From the NCBI RefSeq assembly GCF_001922345.1, contig NZ_CP018811.1, positions 1,426,001 through 1,490,000 on the forward strand: a stretch of 64,000 nt of DNA, read 5' to 3'. Origin of the DNA: Paraburkholderia sp. SOS3. Its GTDB lineage: Bacteria; Pseudomonadota; Gammaproteobacteria; Burkholderiales; Burkholderiaceae. Position 1 is the first letter of the stretch. Each line of letters opens with the position of its first letter. The notes under the pieces were generated by a model that was given only the letters and a program-made list of their open reading frames with translations, searched no databases and was not told the DNA's origin. This document shows, in pieces, positions 17,935-27,675 of this stretch. Position numbers and translations under genes: made by a program.

Positions 17935-19617
17935 TCAGGCGCCAGGCACGATTGTCACACCGCGCAGAACCTGACCGAACGGCGCTGTCTGCATCACGCT
18001 GAATCCGGATGCGGAGGTGGCCGTCGCGCCGCTCACGTTGACGGTGATCTTGACCAGCTGGTTCGAGTCCGCGCCCGAATCGAAGTTGGCGCCGAGGCTA
18101 TCACCGGCCGTCGACGTCGTTCCGAAGATCGTGAACGAGCCGTCCGGGTTGGTTTCGCCCGTGATGCTGCGAAGTCCGTCCGGTGTGGTGGTGTAGCTTG
18201 CTCCGGCGGTTCCGAACAGGCCCAGACTATCCGTCACCGCGTAGGCGACCCCGAGGTTGAGACCCGCCGTCAAATGCGCCAGCGGCGTCCAGGTGCCGTT
18301 CTGATTCTGGTACACCCACAGACCGCCGCTGCCCGATGTCTGATCGCCGGCCGTGCCGTCGCCCTCATCGGAGACGAACATGATCGACGGGTTCGACGCC
18401 GGAATCCAGACGCTGAAAGGGAACACCACGCCGGTGATCGTGGCGGGCGGTGTACTGGCCGCCAATGCAGTCGGAAAGCCGGGAACGATCGTGATCGCGG
18501 CGTTCTGCGGCAACTGGCCGCCATTGGCCAGCGCACCGGTCGCGCCCACTTGATAAACGGTATTGACGCCGTTACTGCCGCTTCCCTTCGTGATGTACAT
18601 CGTCCCGTCCGGACCGACGAAGAGGCCACGGAAATTGTCGTCCTTGCCGGTCTTGTCCGCGGGCTGGCCGATACGGGTCACCGAAAAGCCGAACTGGTCG
18701 CCCGTGGAATTGCCGCCGGTAATGGTGCCCATGGTCGCCAGCGAACAGGCCGTTCCTGCGGGCGCGACGCTATAGCTGCCGCCGTTGCTCGATTGAAACG
18801 CGCCGATGACCTGTGTAAACGGACATGTGCTGCCCGGCGCAATGCTTTGCACGCCGGTATCCGTTGTCAGCATATCGAGCTGTGCGGTGGTCGGCTTGGG
18901 GTTTTTGCCCGAATCGCCCGCGTTGCCGACCAGGTAGAGCATGCCGTTGGCGAGAACGGCCGCGCGGCCGTTATCTCCGCTGAAAGCATTGGTATTGGTA
19001 AACGACATGCTGTTATCGGCGAAATTCAACTGGGCGACCGTGCGGAAAGTCGGCGTTGAAATATCGTTGTTGGTTGGATCGATGACACCGGGCGTATTGC
19101 TATTGGAAATATCGAGCTGGTCGATCGGACTGTTGTAAGCGACCAGCGTCAGGGATTTGTGATCGAGAGAAACATTCAATGCCAGTTCGGACTTCGACGA
19201 AAAGCTCGTCGCGAAACGGGTCTGGTTCTTTGCGGCCATCGATGTGATGTCGGTCGTTTGCGCGGGGCGGGTTGCACCCGGCGTCCACTGATCGAGCAGC
19301 ACCTCGGACGTGACGCCGAAGTTCGCATCGTTAGCGACGTTGGTGAATACATTCGGGAAGGTGCCGGGTGTGACGGCGGCGATGGGCGCGGAATTGGCGG
19401 TTTCGGGCGTTGCGTTGAAAGGCAATGTGCCGCTCACGACATTCGCCGGATCGTACGTCGAGCGCGAGACCAGCAGATTACCTGGGGTGAAGTTGCTGAC
19501 GGGACCGGGCGAAGTACTGCCGGTGCTCGGTGGCGGCGAAGTGGGGTCGTCGCCCCCGCAGCCGGCCAGCGTGCAAACCACAACTGCGATAGGGAGTAAC
19601 CTGAATGTCGCTTTCAT
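17935..19617 (-). CDS. Large predicted lipoprotein, beta-rich, function unknown
   Basis: 560 aa with a lipoprotein signal peptide; the lipobox LAGC ends at Cys20 and GGDDPTSPPP forms a flexible tether. The mature part is rich in Gly, Ser, Thr, Asn and Ala. It has repeated short motifs (DGTMYITKGSG, NGMLYLVGNAG, NPSIMFVSDEGD), suggesting a beta-propeller-like surface or periplasmic protein. Several Cys residues could form disulfides. Unusually for this window it has many Asn/Asp-rich stretches. It is monocistronic as far as can be seen. No enzyme motif is recognised. Confidence 0.75.
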   Translation of the reverse strand: MKATFRLLPIAVVVCTLAGCGGDDPTSPPPSTGSTSPGPVSNFTPGNLLVSRSTYDPANVVSGTLPFNATPETANSAPIAAVTPGTFPNVFTNVANDANFGVTSEVLLDQWTPGATRPAQTTDITSMAAKNQTRFATSFSSKSELALNVSLDHKSLTLVAYNSPIDQLDISNSNTPGVIDPTNNDISTPTFRTVAQLNFADNSMSFTNTNAFSGDNGRAAVLANGMLYLVGNAGDSGKNPKPTTAQLDMLTTDTGVQSIAPGSTCPFTQVIGAFQSSNGGSYSVAPAGTACSLATMGTITGGNSTGDQFGFSVTRIGQPADKTGKDDNFRGLFVGPDGTMYITKGSGSNGVNTVYQVGATGALANGGQLPQNAAITIVPGFPTALAASTPPATITGVVFPFSVWIPASNPSIMFVSDEGDGTAGDQTSGSGGLWVYQNQNGTWTPLAHLTAGLNLGVAYAVTDSLGLFGTAGASYTTTPDGLRSITGETNPDGSFTIFGTTSTAGDSLGANFDSGADSNQLVKITVNVSGATATSASGFSVMQTAPFGQVLRGVTIVPGA

Positions 19618-19801
19618 TGTCGTTTATTGAGTTAAACGAAGGTTAATGAAATGAATGCAGTGAATACACTGCCGATATAGCGCGACACAAGCTACGAACT
19701 ATCGGTGTCAATCCGGTGAATGAAGAATTACGAATATTAAGAAAAAAGATTTGGGCGCCGCGGATTTCGCTAAGGGCTTATCGATCTGCCCGACGGTATC
19801 C

Positions 19802-20764
19802 CTACAGCATTCCTGCACGCAGCTCTTTTACGCCATGCCCGAGCTTGCGACGCAGCAACGTCCGTAAGGTTGCCGAGTCGGCGTAGCCCACTTCGCTTGC
19901 GATGGTCTCGAGGTTGCAACCTGCCGAAACGAGATGGCGCGCGCGCTCGATCCGCAGATCCTGGAAGAACTCCAAAGGCGTCTTGCCCAATACCGCTTCG
20001 GTACGGCGTTGCAAGGTACGCGAATGAACCGCTAGCGCGCTCGCTGCACCCGCGAGCGAAAAGCCGTTGGACAGATTGTCTCGCGCCCATCGTTCGAACT
20101 TCGAAATAAGCGGATCGGCGTGCGCGAGGTAGTCGGGAATGATGTAGGGCGCCTGGGACGAGCGTTTGTCGATCAGCAGGAAGCGTGCGACGATGCCGGC
20201 CAGTTCCGGCGTCACGCGACGAACCAGCCAAAGCGCGAGATCGAGGTGCCCCATCGCGGCGCCTGCGGTCACGACACCGCGCGATTCGACCACCATGCGC
20301 GAATCGTCGAGCCTGACCGCCGGATGGCGCTGTCTGAAGAAGGGGGCGAGCGACCACGTCGTGGTGGCTTCCCGGTCGTTCAGAATGCCCGCTTCCGCGA
20401 GTACGAACGTGCCGGTGCAGGCTGCTGCGATAGGAATCCCTGCGGCGTGCCAATTCTGTAAATGCGCGAGCGCGTTACGTATGTCTTTGCGCACCAGCGT
20501 TTGAGTCAGACGTTCAGGGGTTTTTGCGTTCAAGGCAGGCACGACCACCCAGTCCGGACGATGAACGGCGCTCAACGGCTCGACCGCAACCGAAAGACCC
20601 AGGGCAGTGCGTACGCGCCGGCGCGTGCCGACCAGCTTTATCTCGAACGGCGCGACATCGATGCCTTGCGCGGCCGCCAGTTCGTTCGCGGTGGCAAACG
20701 TGTCGAGCAGCACGGTCAGGCCGGTGTCGAATACTCCATCGAGTACGAAAAGGACCAGTTTCAT
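19802..20764 (-). CDS. GlxA-family transcriptional regulator (DJ-1/PfpI domain plus AraC HTH)
   Basis: 320-aa regulator. The N-terminal DJ-1/PfpI amidotransferase-like domain (about 1-190) has Cys116 in the nucleophile-elbow position (AAACTGTFVLAEAG). The C-terminal AraC-type double helix-turn-helix occupies about 220-320 (LQRRTEAVLGKTPLEFFQDL, then IASEVGYADSATLRTLLRR). Members sense small metabolites such as choline-derived or arginine compounds, and usually activate. A 9-bp inverted repeat sits just before its start (20779-20811). It faces away from the MFS gene, with the cysteine-synthase relic between them; the regulated gene is not obvious. Confidence 0.88.
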   Translation of the reverse strand: MKLVLFVLDGVFDTGLTVLLDTFATANELAAAQGIDVAPFEIKLVGTRRRVRTALGLSVAVEPLSAVHRPDWVVVPALNAKTPERLTQTLVRKDIRNALAHLQNWHAAGIPIAAACTGTFVLAEAGILNDREATTTWSLAPFFRQRHPAVRLDDSRMVVESRGVVTAGAAMGHLDLALWLVRRVTPELAGIVARFLLIDKRSSQAPYIIPDYLAHADPLISKFERWARDNLSNGFSLAGAASALAVHSRTLQRRTEAVLGKTPLEFFQDLRIERARHLVSAGCNLETIASEVGYADSATLRTLLRRKLGHGVKELRAGML

Positions 20765-20778
20765 GCTTTATTTGAAGT

Positions 20779-20811
20779 GTCGCAAATATTGCTATTGATG
20801 TCATTTGTGAC
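20779..20811. promoter_or_regulatory. Inverted repeat before the GlxA-type regulator
   Basis: GTCGCAAAT (20779-20787) and ATTTGTGAC (20803-20811) match in 8 of 9 pairs around a 15-base spacer. The nearer arm is 14 bases before the regulator start codon. It is a candidate autoregulatory operator. Confidence 0.4.
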
Positions 20812-20903
20812 TATAGGGCGTGGCCCTCGCCACGTCCAGACTGCGAAGCAATCCGGGTGTCGATATGCGTCCCGGAGCCCGGCATTCGATGGAGCCTGCG
20901 CCG

Positions 20904-21066
20904 ATGAGATCCTCTGCCGCCACCATTCTTGACACCATTGGCAATACATCGTCGTTGCCGTTGCGTCATGTCGTGCCGCTTTGGCATGACTGCATTGCCG
21001 ACGAACTCGAAGCGGTTTTTACCGACGAAGCGAGGGCGATGGTATTTCGCCTCGCTGCCGAGGAAG
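20904..21066 (+). pseudogene. Relic of a PLP-dependent cysteine synthase family gene
   Basis: The frame from ATG 20904 reads about 25 residues like the start of a cysteine synthase/cystathionine beta-synthase (ILDTIGNTSSLPLRHVVP, where intact proteins have DTIGNTPLvRL). It then jumps to a segment like the far part of the same family (DELEAVFTDEARAMVFRLAA with EEG following). About 200 residues with the PLP-lysine and substrate loops are missing between them. After EEG the similarity ends, and the DNA is shared with the 3' end of the opposite-strand MFS gene. This is best read as a gene with a large internal deletion. Recognition is from memory of the family. Confidence 0.55.
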
Positions 21067-22569
21067 GGCATCGACCTGCTCGCGTGACGCGACATCCGTC
21101 TCTTCCTTCGTGCGCGCGTTTTTCGACTCGTTGGCGACCGGAATGAGCCATGAGCTCAGCACCGCGAGCAACGCGACCACGAAGACGCCCCAGAAGCTCC
21201 AGTACAGCGCATGGAATAAAACCAGGCGAACGTCCTGCTGACCTGTCAGTTGAGCGAGTCCGGTGGGCGCGTTGAGAAGCTGACGAAGCTTGATGGCCAG
21301 CCTGCCGGTGCCGTAATGCGCGATGCCCGCATTGAGAATGGCGCCGAGCGCGGCGGCGCCGAGCGTATTGCCGAGACTGCGCGAAAAGATGATCGATGCG
21401 GTCGCGCTCCCGCGCATCGACCACTCCACGCTTTCCTGCACGAGCATGATGCCGGTGATGCTGACGAGCCCCATTCCGAAGCCCATCAGGAATGACGCCG
21501 CAGCGGCGACGGCAGGATGACTGTGCGGCGTCAGAAACAGCAGGATGACGGCGCCGAGCGGGAAAACAAGACTACCTGTGCGCACACTGCGGCGGATGCC
21601 GAAGGTTTTGAACAGGCGGCTCGAGAGCATAACGGCAAGCGGCCAGCCGACCACCAGCGCCGTCAACGTCGTACCTGCAACGATCGGCGAAAAACCAAGC
21701 ACGCCTTGCACATAGATCGGCAGAATCGTTGTCAAGCCGATCAACGCCATGCCGGCAAGCAGCGTAGCGATATTGCTCGTCGCGATCAGGCGGCGCGTCC
21801 AGAGTTCGATCGAAATAATGGGCGAAGCGATTCGCCGTTCCTGAACGATGAAGAGCGCTCCGGTCACGGCGAACATGCAGGCCAGTCCGGCGCGCACGGG
21901 GCCTGAGGCTTCCGTTTCCGCGAGAAGCGTGAGCAGCGAGACGATGGCGGCCGAAAACAGCACGGCGCCCTCATAGTCGATCCTGACGCGGCGACGTTCA
22001 GTCTGCTCGCGCAGAAACAGCAGGAAACCCACGATTGCCAGCACGCCGAACGGCAAATTGATCCAGAAGATCCATGCCCACGAAAGCCGGCCGATGATGA
22101 TGCCGCCGGCGAGCGGCCCAATGACAGCCGAAACCGCCCAGACAACGGCAATCATTCCTTGTGCGCGACCCCGTTCGTCGAGCGCGTAAAGGTCGCCGAT
22201 CACCGTCATTGCCACAGGATAAATTGCGCCGGCGCCCAAACCCTGCAGCAGGCGGAAAGCGATCAGCGATGACATTGAAGAGGCAAAGCCGCATAGCAAC
22301 GAGCCGGCGAGAAAAACCGCGATGCCGGTCATCAGCACCGGCTTGCGGCCGAACATGTCGGACAGCTTGCCATAGATGGGCGTGGTCGCCGATTGCGCGA
22401 GCAGAAACGATGAAAACACCCAGCTGTAATACGAGAAGCCACCGAGTTCACCGGCCACACGCGGCATGGCCGTGGCGACGATCGTCGCCTCGATCGAAAC
22501 CATGAAAGTCGCCAGCATGATCGTGCCGAGAATCAGCGAGCGATGAAAGTCCGAGATGGATTTGTGCAT
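21019..22569 (-). CDS. MFS transporter, DHA2-type multidrug exporter
   Basis: 516 aa with about 14 predicted membrane helices. Early residues read MVSIEATIVATAMPRVAGEL, the motif D1-like region of DHA2 exporters. Motif A reads GKLSDMFGRKP, and motif C is seen near GPLAGGIIIGRLSWAWIFWI. It likely exports drugs or toxic metabolites by proton antiport. ATG 22569 is preferred to a GTG two codons upstream; neither has a clear ribosome-binding site. The last 18 codons run into the cysteine-synthase relic on the other strand, which hints that the gene end was formed by a rearrangement. Confidence 0.88.
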   Translation of the reverse strand: MHKSISDFHRSLILGTIMLATFMVSIEATIVATAMPRVAGELGGFSYYSWVFSSFLLAQSATTPIYGKLSDMFGRKPVLMTGIAVFLAGSLLCGFASSMSSLIAFRLLQGLGAGAIYPVAMTVIGDLYALDERGRAQGMIAVVWAVSAVIGPLAGGIIIGRLSWAWIFWINLPFGVLAIVGFLLFLREQTERRRVRIDYEGAVLFSAAIVSLLTLLAETEASGPVRAGLACMFAVTGALFIVQERRIASPIISIELWTRRLIATSNIATLLAGMALIGLTTILPIYVQGVLGFSPIVAGTTLTALVVGWPLAVMLSSRLFKTFGIRRSVRTGSLVFPLGAVILLFLTPHSHPAVAAAASFLMGFGMGLVSITGIMLVQESVEWSMRGSATASIIFSRSLGNTLGAAALGAILNAGIAHYGTGRLAIKLRQLLNAPTGLAQLTGQQDVRLVLFHALYWSFWGVFVVALLAVLSSWLIPVANESKNARTKEETDVASREQVDALPRQRGEIPSPSLRR

Positions 22570-22607
22570 GACCACACATCAAAGCAGTACTCAGTGTCCT
22601 TTATACA

Positions 22608-22617
22608 TGCATATGCA
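22608..22617. promoter_or_regulatory. Palindrome TGCATATGCA upstream of the MFS exporter
   Basis: A perfect 10-bp palindrome stands 39 bases before the exporter start, within an AT-rich stretch likely to hold its promoter. It could be an operator for a MarR/TetR-type repressor; no such gene is adjacent. Confidence 0.3.
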
Positions 22618-22803
22618 CTCACGCGAAAGTTAAATATGCGGCGCGCAGGGAGCGGTGTGGTGTGCGATGCGATGATTATCGGTTACACGGTTTCGAACAC
22701 AGTGGCCGCGGTCGCGGGTCGGTTCGTTGCCCGTACAGATGAGCCACGGGTAGGCGCGGTTATTGCGGCCGCCGAACCCTTGCATTCGACGCGATCGTTC
22801 GCC

Positions 22804-25191
22804 TCACCCTTTCCAGCGCCAGTCGCGAATCTCTTCGCGATCGATGCCTTCGGTGTGTGCATAGTTCAGATGCTCGATCTGCTGGTCGCGCAACCGTTCC
22901 TTCGCGTGATCGCCGATTCCGCGCAGGCGCGGCACACGGTCGATCGCATCGATCGCGAGCGTGAAGCGGTCGATGCCGTTGATCATCGCGAGTTCGAGCG
23001 GCGTATTGATGTTGCCTTTCTCGGCATAGCCGTGCACGTGAATATTCTCGTGATTCGTGCGCTTGTAGGTGAGCTTGTGCACGAGCGACGCATACGAATG
23101 GAAGTTGAAGATCACGGGCTTGTCCGTTGTGAACAGCGAATCGAAATCGCGTGACGACAGGCCATGCGGATGGTCGGTATCGGGCATCAATCGGAACAGG
23201 TCGACCACGTTCACGAAGCGGATCTTCAGGTCCGCAAACCAGCCTTTCAGGATCTCGACGGCCGCGAGCGCTTCCATTGTCGCGATGTCGCCCGCGCACG
23301 CGATCACGACATCGGGTTCGGAACCCTGATCGGTCGATGCCCACGGCCAGATGCCGATGCCCTTCGTGCAGTGTGCGATCGCCGTGTTCATATCGAGGTA
23401 CTGCAAATGCGGCTGCTTGTCCGCGACGATCACGTTCACGTAATCGCGCGAGCGCAGGCAGTGATCGGCTACGCTGAGCAGGCAGTTCGCATCGGGCGGC
23501 AGATAAATGCGCACGACATCGGGGCTCTTGTTCGTCACGACATCGAGAAAGCCCGGGTCCTGGTGCGTGAAGCCGTTATGGTCCTGGCGCCAGACAAGCG
23601 ACGTGATCAGCAGGTTCAGCGCCGGCACCGGTTGGCGCCAGCGCAACTCGCGCTTGGCTTTTTCGAGCCACTTCGCGTGCTGGTTGAACATCGAGTCGAT
23701 CACATGCACGAATGCTTCGTAGGTCGCGAAGAGCCCATGTCGGCCCGTCAGCGTGTAGCCTTCGAGCCAGCCCTCAAGCGTGTGTTCGCTCAGCATTTCC
23801 ATCACGCGGCCATCGACGGCCAGGTCGCCGCCGTCCGCATCGCTGTCCTTGAGTTCGGCCAACCAGGTCTTCTTCGATACTTCGTAAATCGCGGTGAGCT
23901 TGTTGCTTGCGGTTTCGTCGGGGCCGAACACGCGGAAGTTCGTCATGTTCCGGCGCATCACGTCGCGCAGGAATTTACCGAGCACGTCGGTGGTCGGCAC
24001 ATAGTCGCTGGCGGGCTTTTTCACCGGTACCGCGTATTCCTGAAACGGCGGCAGATCGAGTGCCTTGCATAGCGCGCCGCCGTTTGCGTGCGGGTTCGCG
24101 CTGATGCGGCGTTCCCCGGCCGGGGCGAGCGCGCGCAAGTCCTCGACGAGGCGTCCCGCTTCGTCGAAGAGCGTTTCGGGCTCATAGCTCTTGAGCCACG
24201 CTTCGACCGCGCGCAGGCTTTCGCGATTGGTTGCCGGGTCGGCGATCGGCACCTGGTGCGCGCGCCACGATCCCTCCACCTGGTGGCCGCCGAGTTCGCG
24301 CGGACCGGTCCAGCCCTTCGGCGTGCGCAGCACGATCATCGGCCAGCGCGGCCGGTTGCGGATGCCTTGCGTGCGTGCGGCGTGTTGAATCGTGTGAATT
24401 TCGTCGAGACAGCGGTCGAGCGTTGCGGCCATCTTCTGATGCATTGCGGTCGGATCGTCGCCTTCGACGAAATAGGGCTTGTAACCGTAGCCCGTCATCA
24501 GCGCTTCGAGTTCTTCGTGCGGAATGCGCGCGAGGATCGTCGGGTTGGCGATCTTGTAGCCGTTCAGATGCAGCACAGGCAGCACCGCGCCGTCTCGCAC
24601 CGGGTTCAAAAACTTGTTCGAATGCCACGATGTGGCGAGCGGCCCGGTTTCCGCTTCGCCGTCGCCGACCGCGACGGTCACGATGAGGTCCGGGTTGTCG
24701 AACGCTGCGCCGTACGCATGCGAAATGCTGTAGCCGAGTTCGCCGCCTTCGTGAATCGAGCCCGGCGTTTCGGGCGTGCAATGCGATCCGATGCCGCCCG
24801 GAAACGAAAACAGCCGGAAGAACTGCTCCATGCCTTCCTCGGTTTCGCTGCGGTCGGGATAGATTTCCGAATAGCGGCCTTCGAGGTAACTATTCGCAAG
24901 CGTTGCCGGTGCGCCATGCCCCGGGCCCGAAATATAGATCATGTTCAGGTCGCGTTGTCTGATCGCACGATTCAGATGCACGAGCAGAAAGCTTTGCCCC
25001 GGATCGGACCCCCAGTGGCCGAGCAGGCGCCGCTTGATATGAGCGGCTTCGAGCGGCTTGCGCAACAGCGGATTCGCGCGCAGGTAAATCATGCCGGCGG
25101 ACAGATAATTGCAGGCCCGCCAGTAGCGGTCCATGTTGCTTAATTCTTCGGACTGCAGCGGGGAGGGGGCGAGAGGTGCGTCGTCGGCCAT
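22804..25191 (-). CDS. xfp: Phosphoketolase (xylulose-5-P / fructose-6-P)
   Basis: Thiamine-diphosphate enzyme, 795 aa, splitting xylulose 5-phosphate (or fructose 6-phosphate) with phosphate into acetyl phosphate and glyceraldehyde 3-phosphate (or erythrose 4-phosphate). Family signatures are clear: [20 protein letters not shown] and [10 protein letters not shown] near the N-terminus, [20 protein letters not shown], and the ThDP-binding [14 protein letters not shown]. The length is standard. The start at ATG 25191 follows GGAGG and leaves out a non-homologous upstream extension. aldA follows upstream on the same strand, 245 bp away. Acetyl phosphate made here would feed the acetyl-CoA used by malate synthase G. 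Confidence 0.95.
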   Translation of the reverse strand: MADDAPLAPSPLQSEELSNMDRYWRACNYLSAGMIYLRANPLLRKPLEAAHIKRRLLGHWGSDPGQSFLLVHLNRAIRQRDLNMIYISGPGHGAPATLANSYLEGRYSEIYPDRSETEEGMEQFFRLFSFPGGIGSHCTPETPGSIHEGGELGYSISHAYGAAFDNPDLIVTVAVGDGEAETGPLATSWHSNKFLNPVRDGAVLPVLHLNGYKIANPTILARIPHEELEALMTGYGYKPYFVEGDDPTAMHQKMAATLDRCLDEIHTIQHAARTQGIRNRPRWPMIVLRTPKGWTGPRELGGHQVEGSWRAHQVPIADPATNRESLRAVEAWLKSYEPETLFDEAGRLVEDLRALAPAGERRISANPHANGGALCKALDLPPFQEYAVPVKKPASDYVPTTDVLGKFLRDVMRRNMTNFRVFGPDETASNKLTAIYEVSKKTWLAELKDSDADGGDLAVDGRVMEMLSEHTLEGWLEGYTLTGRHGLFATYEAFVHVIDSMFNQHAKWLEKAKRELRWRQPVPALNLLITSLVWRQDHNGFTHQDPGFLDVVTNKSPDVVRIYLPPDANCLLSVADHCLRSRDYVNVIVADKQPHLQYLDMNTAIAHCTKGIGIWPWASTDQGSEPDVVIACAGDIATMEALAAVEILKGWFADLKIRFVNVVDLFRLMPDTDHPHGLSSRDFDSLFTTDKPVIFNFHSYASLVHKLTYKRTNHENIHVHGYAEKGNINTPLELAMINGIDRFTLAIDAIDRVPRLRGIGDHAKERLRDQQIEHLNYAHTEGIDREEIRDWRWKG

Positions 25192-25355
25192 GGCGTATGC
25201 CTCCGTGTGCGGTGCATCGCGACGCGGGCACGCGCGGCAATGCGTCGCGGATGACGTCAGGCAGCGCCGCCGCAAGACACGCGACGCTGGGCGAGTTACT
25301 AATCATAGGATGTGCTTCGCGAATTTTCGACCGCATCGCGCAGCCGTTTCATGAT

Positions 25356-25395
25356 CTGAAGCAGACAGCCGCACATGCCCGGCGGTCTGCTTCAG
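25356..25395. terminator. Strong inverted repeat between aldA and xfp
   Basis: CTGAAGCAGAC (25356-25366) pairs perfectly with GTCTGCTTCAG (25385-25395). The loop contains a further GCCG/CGGC stem. It lies 41 bases past the aldA stop on the minus strand. There is no T-run, so it may be a Rho-assisted terminator, an RNA 3'-end stabiliser or a protein-binding site. Confidence 0.45.
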
Positions 25396-25436
25396 CGCGA
25401 AGCAAACACGGTGAAGCGCGAGATGAACGTCACACG

Positions 25437-26882
25437 TTATGCGTTCAGATAGATCGTCTTCGTGCGCACATACGCTTCGAGACCGTACTTGCCGTCTTCG
25501 CCGCCAAGGCCGCTATCGCCGTAGCCGTGATGGAAGCCTTGCGGTGCTTCGCCGTTCGTGCGGTTCACATAGATTTCGCCGAAATTCAGTTCGGCCGCCG
25601 TGCGCATCAGCACGCCGATATCTTTCGTAAACAGATACGCCGAGAGGCCGAAGTTCGAATCGTTCGCGAATTCGAGCGCTTCGTCGAAGTTCTTTATTTT
25701 GAGCACGGAAACGACGGGACCGAACACTTCGGAACGCACGATATCCATCTGATGCGTGACGCCCGTCAGCAGCGTCGGCTGATAGAAGTAGCCATGGTCG
25801 TACAGGCCGCCCGTGAGCCGTGTGCCGCCGATATGGACCTTCGCGCCTTGCTGCACGGCTTTCGCGACCATTGCGTCGACCTTTTCGACTTCGACCTTGC
25901 TGACCTTCGGGCCCATGTCGGTCGTTTCGTCGTCGGGGTCGCCGACTTTCATCGCCTTGATCTTTTTCGTGACGAGTTCGAGGAAGCGGTCGTAGACGGC
26001 TTCGTGCACGTAGGTGCGTTCGTTCGCGGTGCACACCTGGCCCGCGTTCAGGAAGCGCGCCTCGACGGCGGCCGTGGCCGCGAGTTCGAGGTCCGCATCG
26101 GCGAGCACGATGAACGGCGCCTTGCCGCCCAGTTCCAGCCGGACTTCTTTCAGCGTAGGCGCGGCGGCGGCCATGATCTGCTTGCCGGCGCGCGTGCTGC
26201 CCGTCATCGTGATCAGCTTGATGGCCGGGTGCGTGACGAGCCGTTCGCCGGTGCGGATGCCGCCGCTCACGATATTCACGACGCCGGGCGGAATGCCCGC
26301 TTCGGCAATCAGCTTGCCGATTTCAAGCGAGGTCACGGGCGTCAATTCGTGCGGCTTCAGCACGATCGTATTGCCGGCCGCAATAGCGGGCGCGACCTTG
26401 CGCGCAAGCAGGGCGGCCGGGAAATTCCATGCGGTAATGCCGCCGATTACGCCGTGCGGCAGCTTTTCGATCAGGATTCTTTCGCCGGGACGGCTGCCGG
26501 GTACGATATCGCCTTCGATGCGGCGCGCGTTTTCCGCGGCGAAACGGTTCAGCTGAATGGCAAAATCGATTTCACCGCGCGCTTCGCGGATCGGTTTGCC
26601 GACTTCTTTCGTGAGCAGACGCGCGAGGCGCTCGCGGTCGCGCTGCATCAGTTCATTGAGGCGCAGCAGGCAATCGGCGCGCTCGAGCGCCGTGCGGCGG
26701 CTCCATGCGGGAAACGCGGCCTGTGCGGCCTCGACTGCGCGATCGACGTCGGCATCGGTTGCATCGATGACGGTGGCGATCGTCTCGCCGGTCGCGGGAC
26801 TGCGAATCGTCAGGCGCTCGGCGCCCTTCGATTGCATCCAGTCGCCGTTGATGAAAAGCGAATACTGTTGGGTCGTACTCAT
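25437..26882 (-). CDS. aldA: AldA-like NAD-dependent aldehyde dehydrogenase (glycolaldehyde/lactaldehyde type)
   Basis: 481-aa aldehyde dehydrogenase. Catalytic Cys284 (NAGQVCTANE), general base Glu250 (LELGGKAP) and oxyanion Asn153 (AWNFPAALLARK) are present. The C-terminal part (INRENFEA-type VNRTNGEAPQGFHHGYGDSG, then GLGGEDGKYGLEAY) matches E. coli AldA, which oxidises glycolaldehyde and L-lactaldehyde, more closely than succinate-semialdehyde or betaine dehydrogenases. In this setting glycolaldehyde to glycolate is attractive because GlcG and malate synthase G are divergent next door. Substrate is inferred. Confidence 0.85.
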   Translation of the reverse strand: MSTTQQYSLFINGDWMQSKGAERLTIRSPATGETIATVIDATDADVDRAVEAAQAAFPAWSRRTALERADCLLRLNELMQRDRERLARLLTKEVGKPIREARGEIDFAIQLNRFAAENARRIEGDIVPGSRPGERILIEKLPHGVIGGITAWNFPAALLARKVAPAIAAGNTIVLKPHELTPVTSLEIGKLIAEAGIPPGVVNIVSGGIRTGERLVTHPAIKLITMTGSTRAGKQIMAAAAPTLKEVRLELGGKAPFIVLADADLELAATAAVEARFLNAGQVCTANERTYVHEAVYDRFLELVTKKIKAMKVGDPDDETTDMGPKVSKVEVEKVDAMVAKAVQQGAKVHIGGTRLTGGLYDHGYFYQPTLLTGVTHQMDIVRSEVFGPVVSVLKIKNFDEALEFANDSNFGLSAYLFTKDIGVLMRTAAELNFGEIYVNRTNGEAPQGFHHGYGDSGLGGEDGKYGLEAYVRTKTIYLNA

Positions 26883-27236
26883 GCGTGGTCACCTATGGCT
26901 GAGGGGTTGCCGCTCTGATCGCGAAGCGGGCTGCGTCGCGCGCGGCGTCGATCCGATGCGTGCACATCGAATGCTCACGATAGACCGGCATGGGCCGCAT
27001 TCGTTGCCTTAAATTCACGCAACAATCGCAACGAGCGGCGTTATCCGGTGCAGGCCGCACGCTGTCGCGCGGCTTTCGATCGTGTGCCCGATACACAGAA
27101 CGCATTTCAAAGTGGTACTCTCGGCCCCGAACCCGCGTTCCGCGCAACACTTCGGATGCCGGGGCGGCTGCGATTGATCGGGAACAGCCGTTGCCTGTGG
27201 TAAATAGTGCAAATCTATAATCGAAAGGAAAATCGA
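26883..27236. other. Divergent control region aldA / glcG
   Basis: 354 bases with no gene seen. It must contain the promoters for aldA (minus) and the glcG-glcB pair (plus). An inverted repeat GTTGC-N11-GCAAC at 27003-27023, with another CGCAACG nearby at 27028-27034, is a possible regulator site. A TATAAT at 27216-27221 is only 15 bases from the glcG start codon and is probably chance. Confidence 0.4.
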
Positions 27237-27641
27237 ATGTTGAGCAAGCCCACGCTTTCCATCGCCGAAACGACGCGCATTCTTGACGCAGCCCGGGCCG
27301 AGGCAGACAAGAACAAATGGGCCGTCACGATTGCGGTTGCCGACGACGGAGGCCATCTCCTCGGGCTCCTGCGCCTCGACGGCTGCGCGCCGATCGGTGC
27401 CTATATCGCGACTGAAAAGGCCCGTACCGCGGCACTCGGGCGCCGCGAATCGAAACAGTACGAGGACATGATCAACGGCGGCCGCACCGCGTTTCTGTCC
27501 GCGCCGCTCGCCGGCGCGCTCGAAGGCGGCGTGCCGATCGTGGTCGACGGCCAGGTGGTCGGCGCGGTCGGCGTGTCCGGCGTGAAGGCACCCGAAGACG
27601 CGCAGGTCGCCCGTGCCGGCGCGCAAAGCGTCGCCGGCTGA
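27237..27641 (+). CDS. glcG: GlcG/HbpS-family protein
   Basis: 134-aa single-domain protein of the GlcG/HbpS (heme-degrading-domain-like) family. It starts at the ATG after AAAGGAAAA and reads [20 protein letters not shown], with the conserved [27 protein letters not shown] and the Gly-rich [19 protein letters not shown]. The name comes from E. coli glcDEFGB, where glcG precedes the malate synthase G gene, exactly as here. Its biochemical role is not settled; HbpS relatives bind heme. No glcDEF glycolate oxidase genes are in this window. Confidence 0.85.
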   Translation: MLSKPTLSIAETTRILDAARAEADKNKWAVTIAVADDGGHLLGLLRLDGCAPIGAYIATEKARTAALGRRESKQYEDMINGGRTAFLSAPLAGALEGGVPIVVDGQVVGAVGVSGVKAPEDAQVARAGAQSVAG

Positions 27642-27675
27642 CGGATCACGCGCCCAGCCCGCGCGCCCGTCGGCA

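Noticed and set aside
27216..27221. TATAAT before glcG as a -10 box
   Set aside because: A start site from it would fall at or inside the ribosome-binding site, and no -35 box has suitable spacing.
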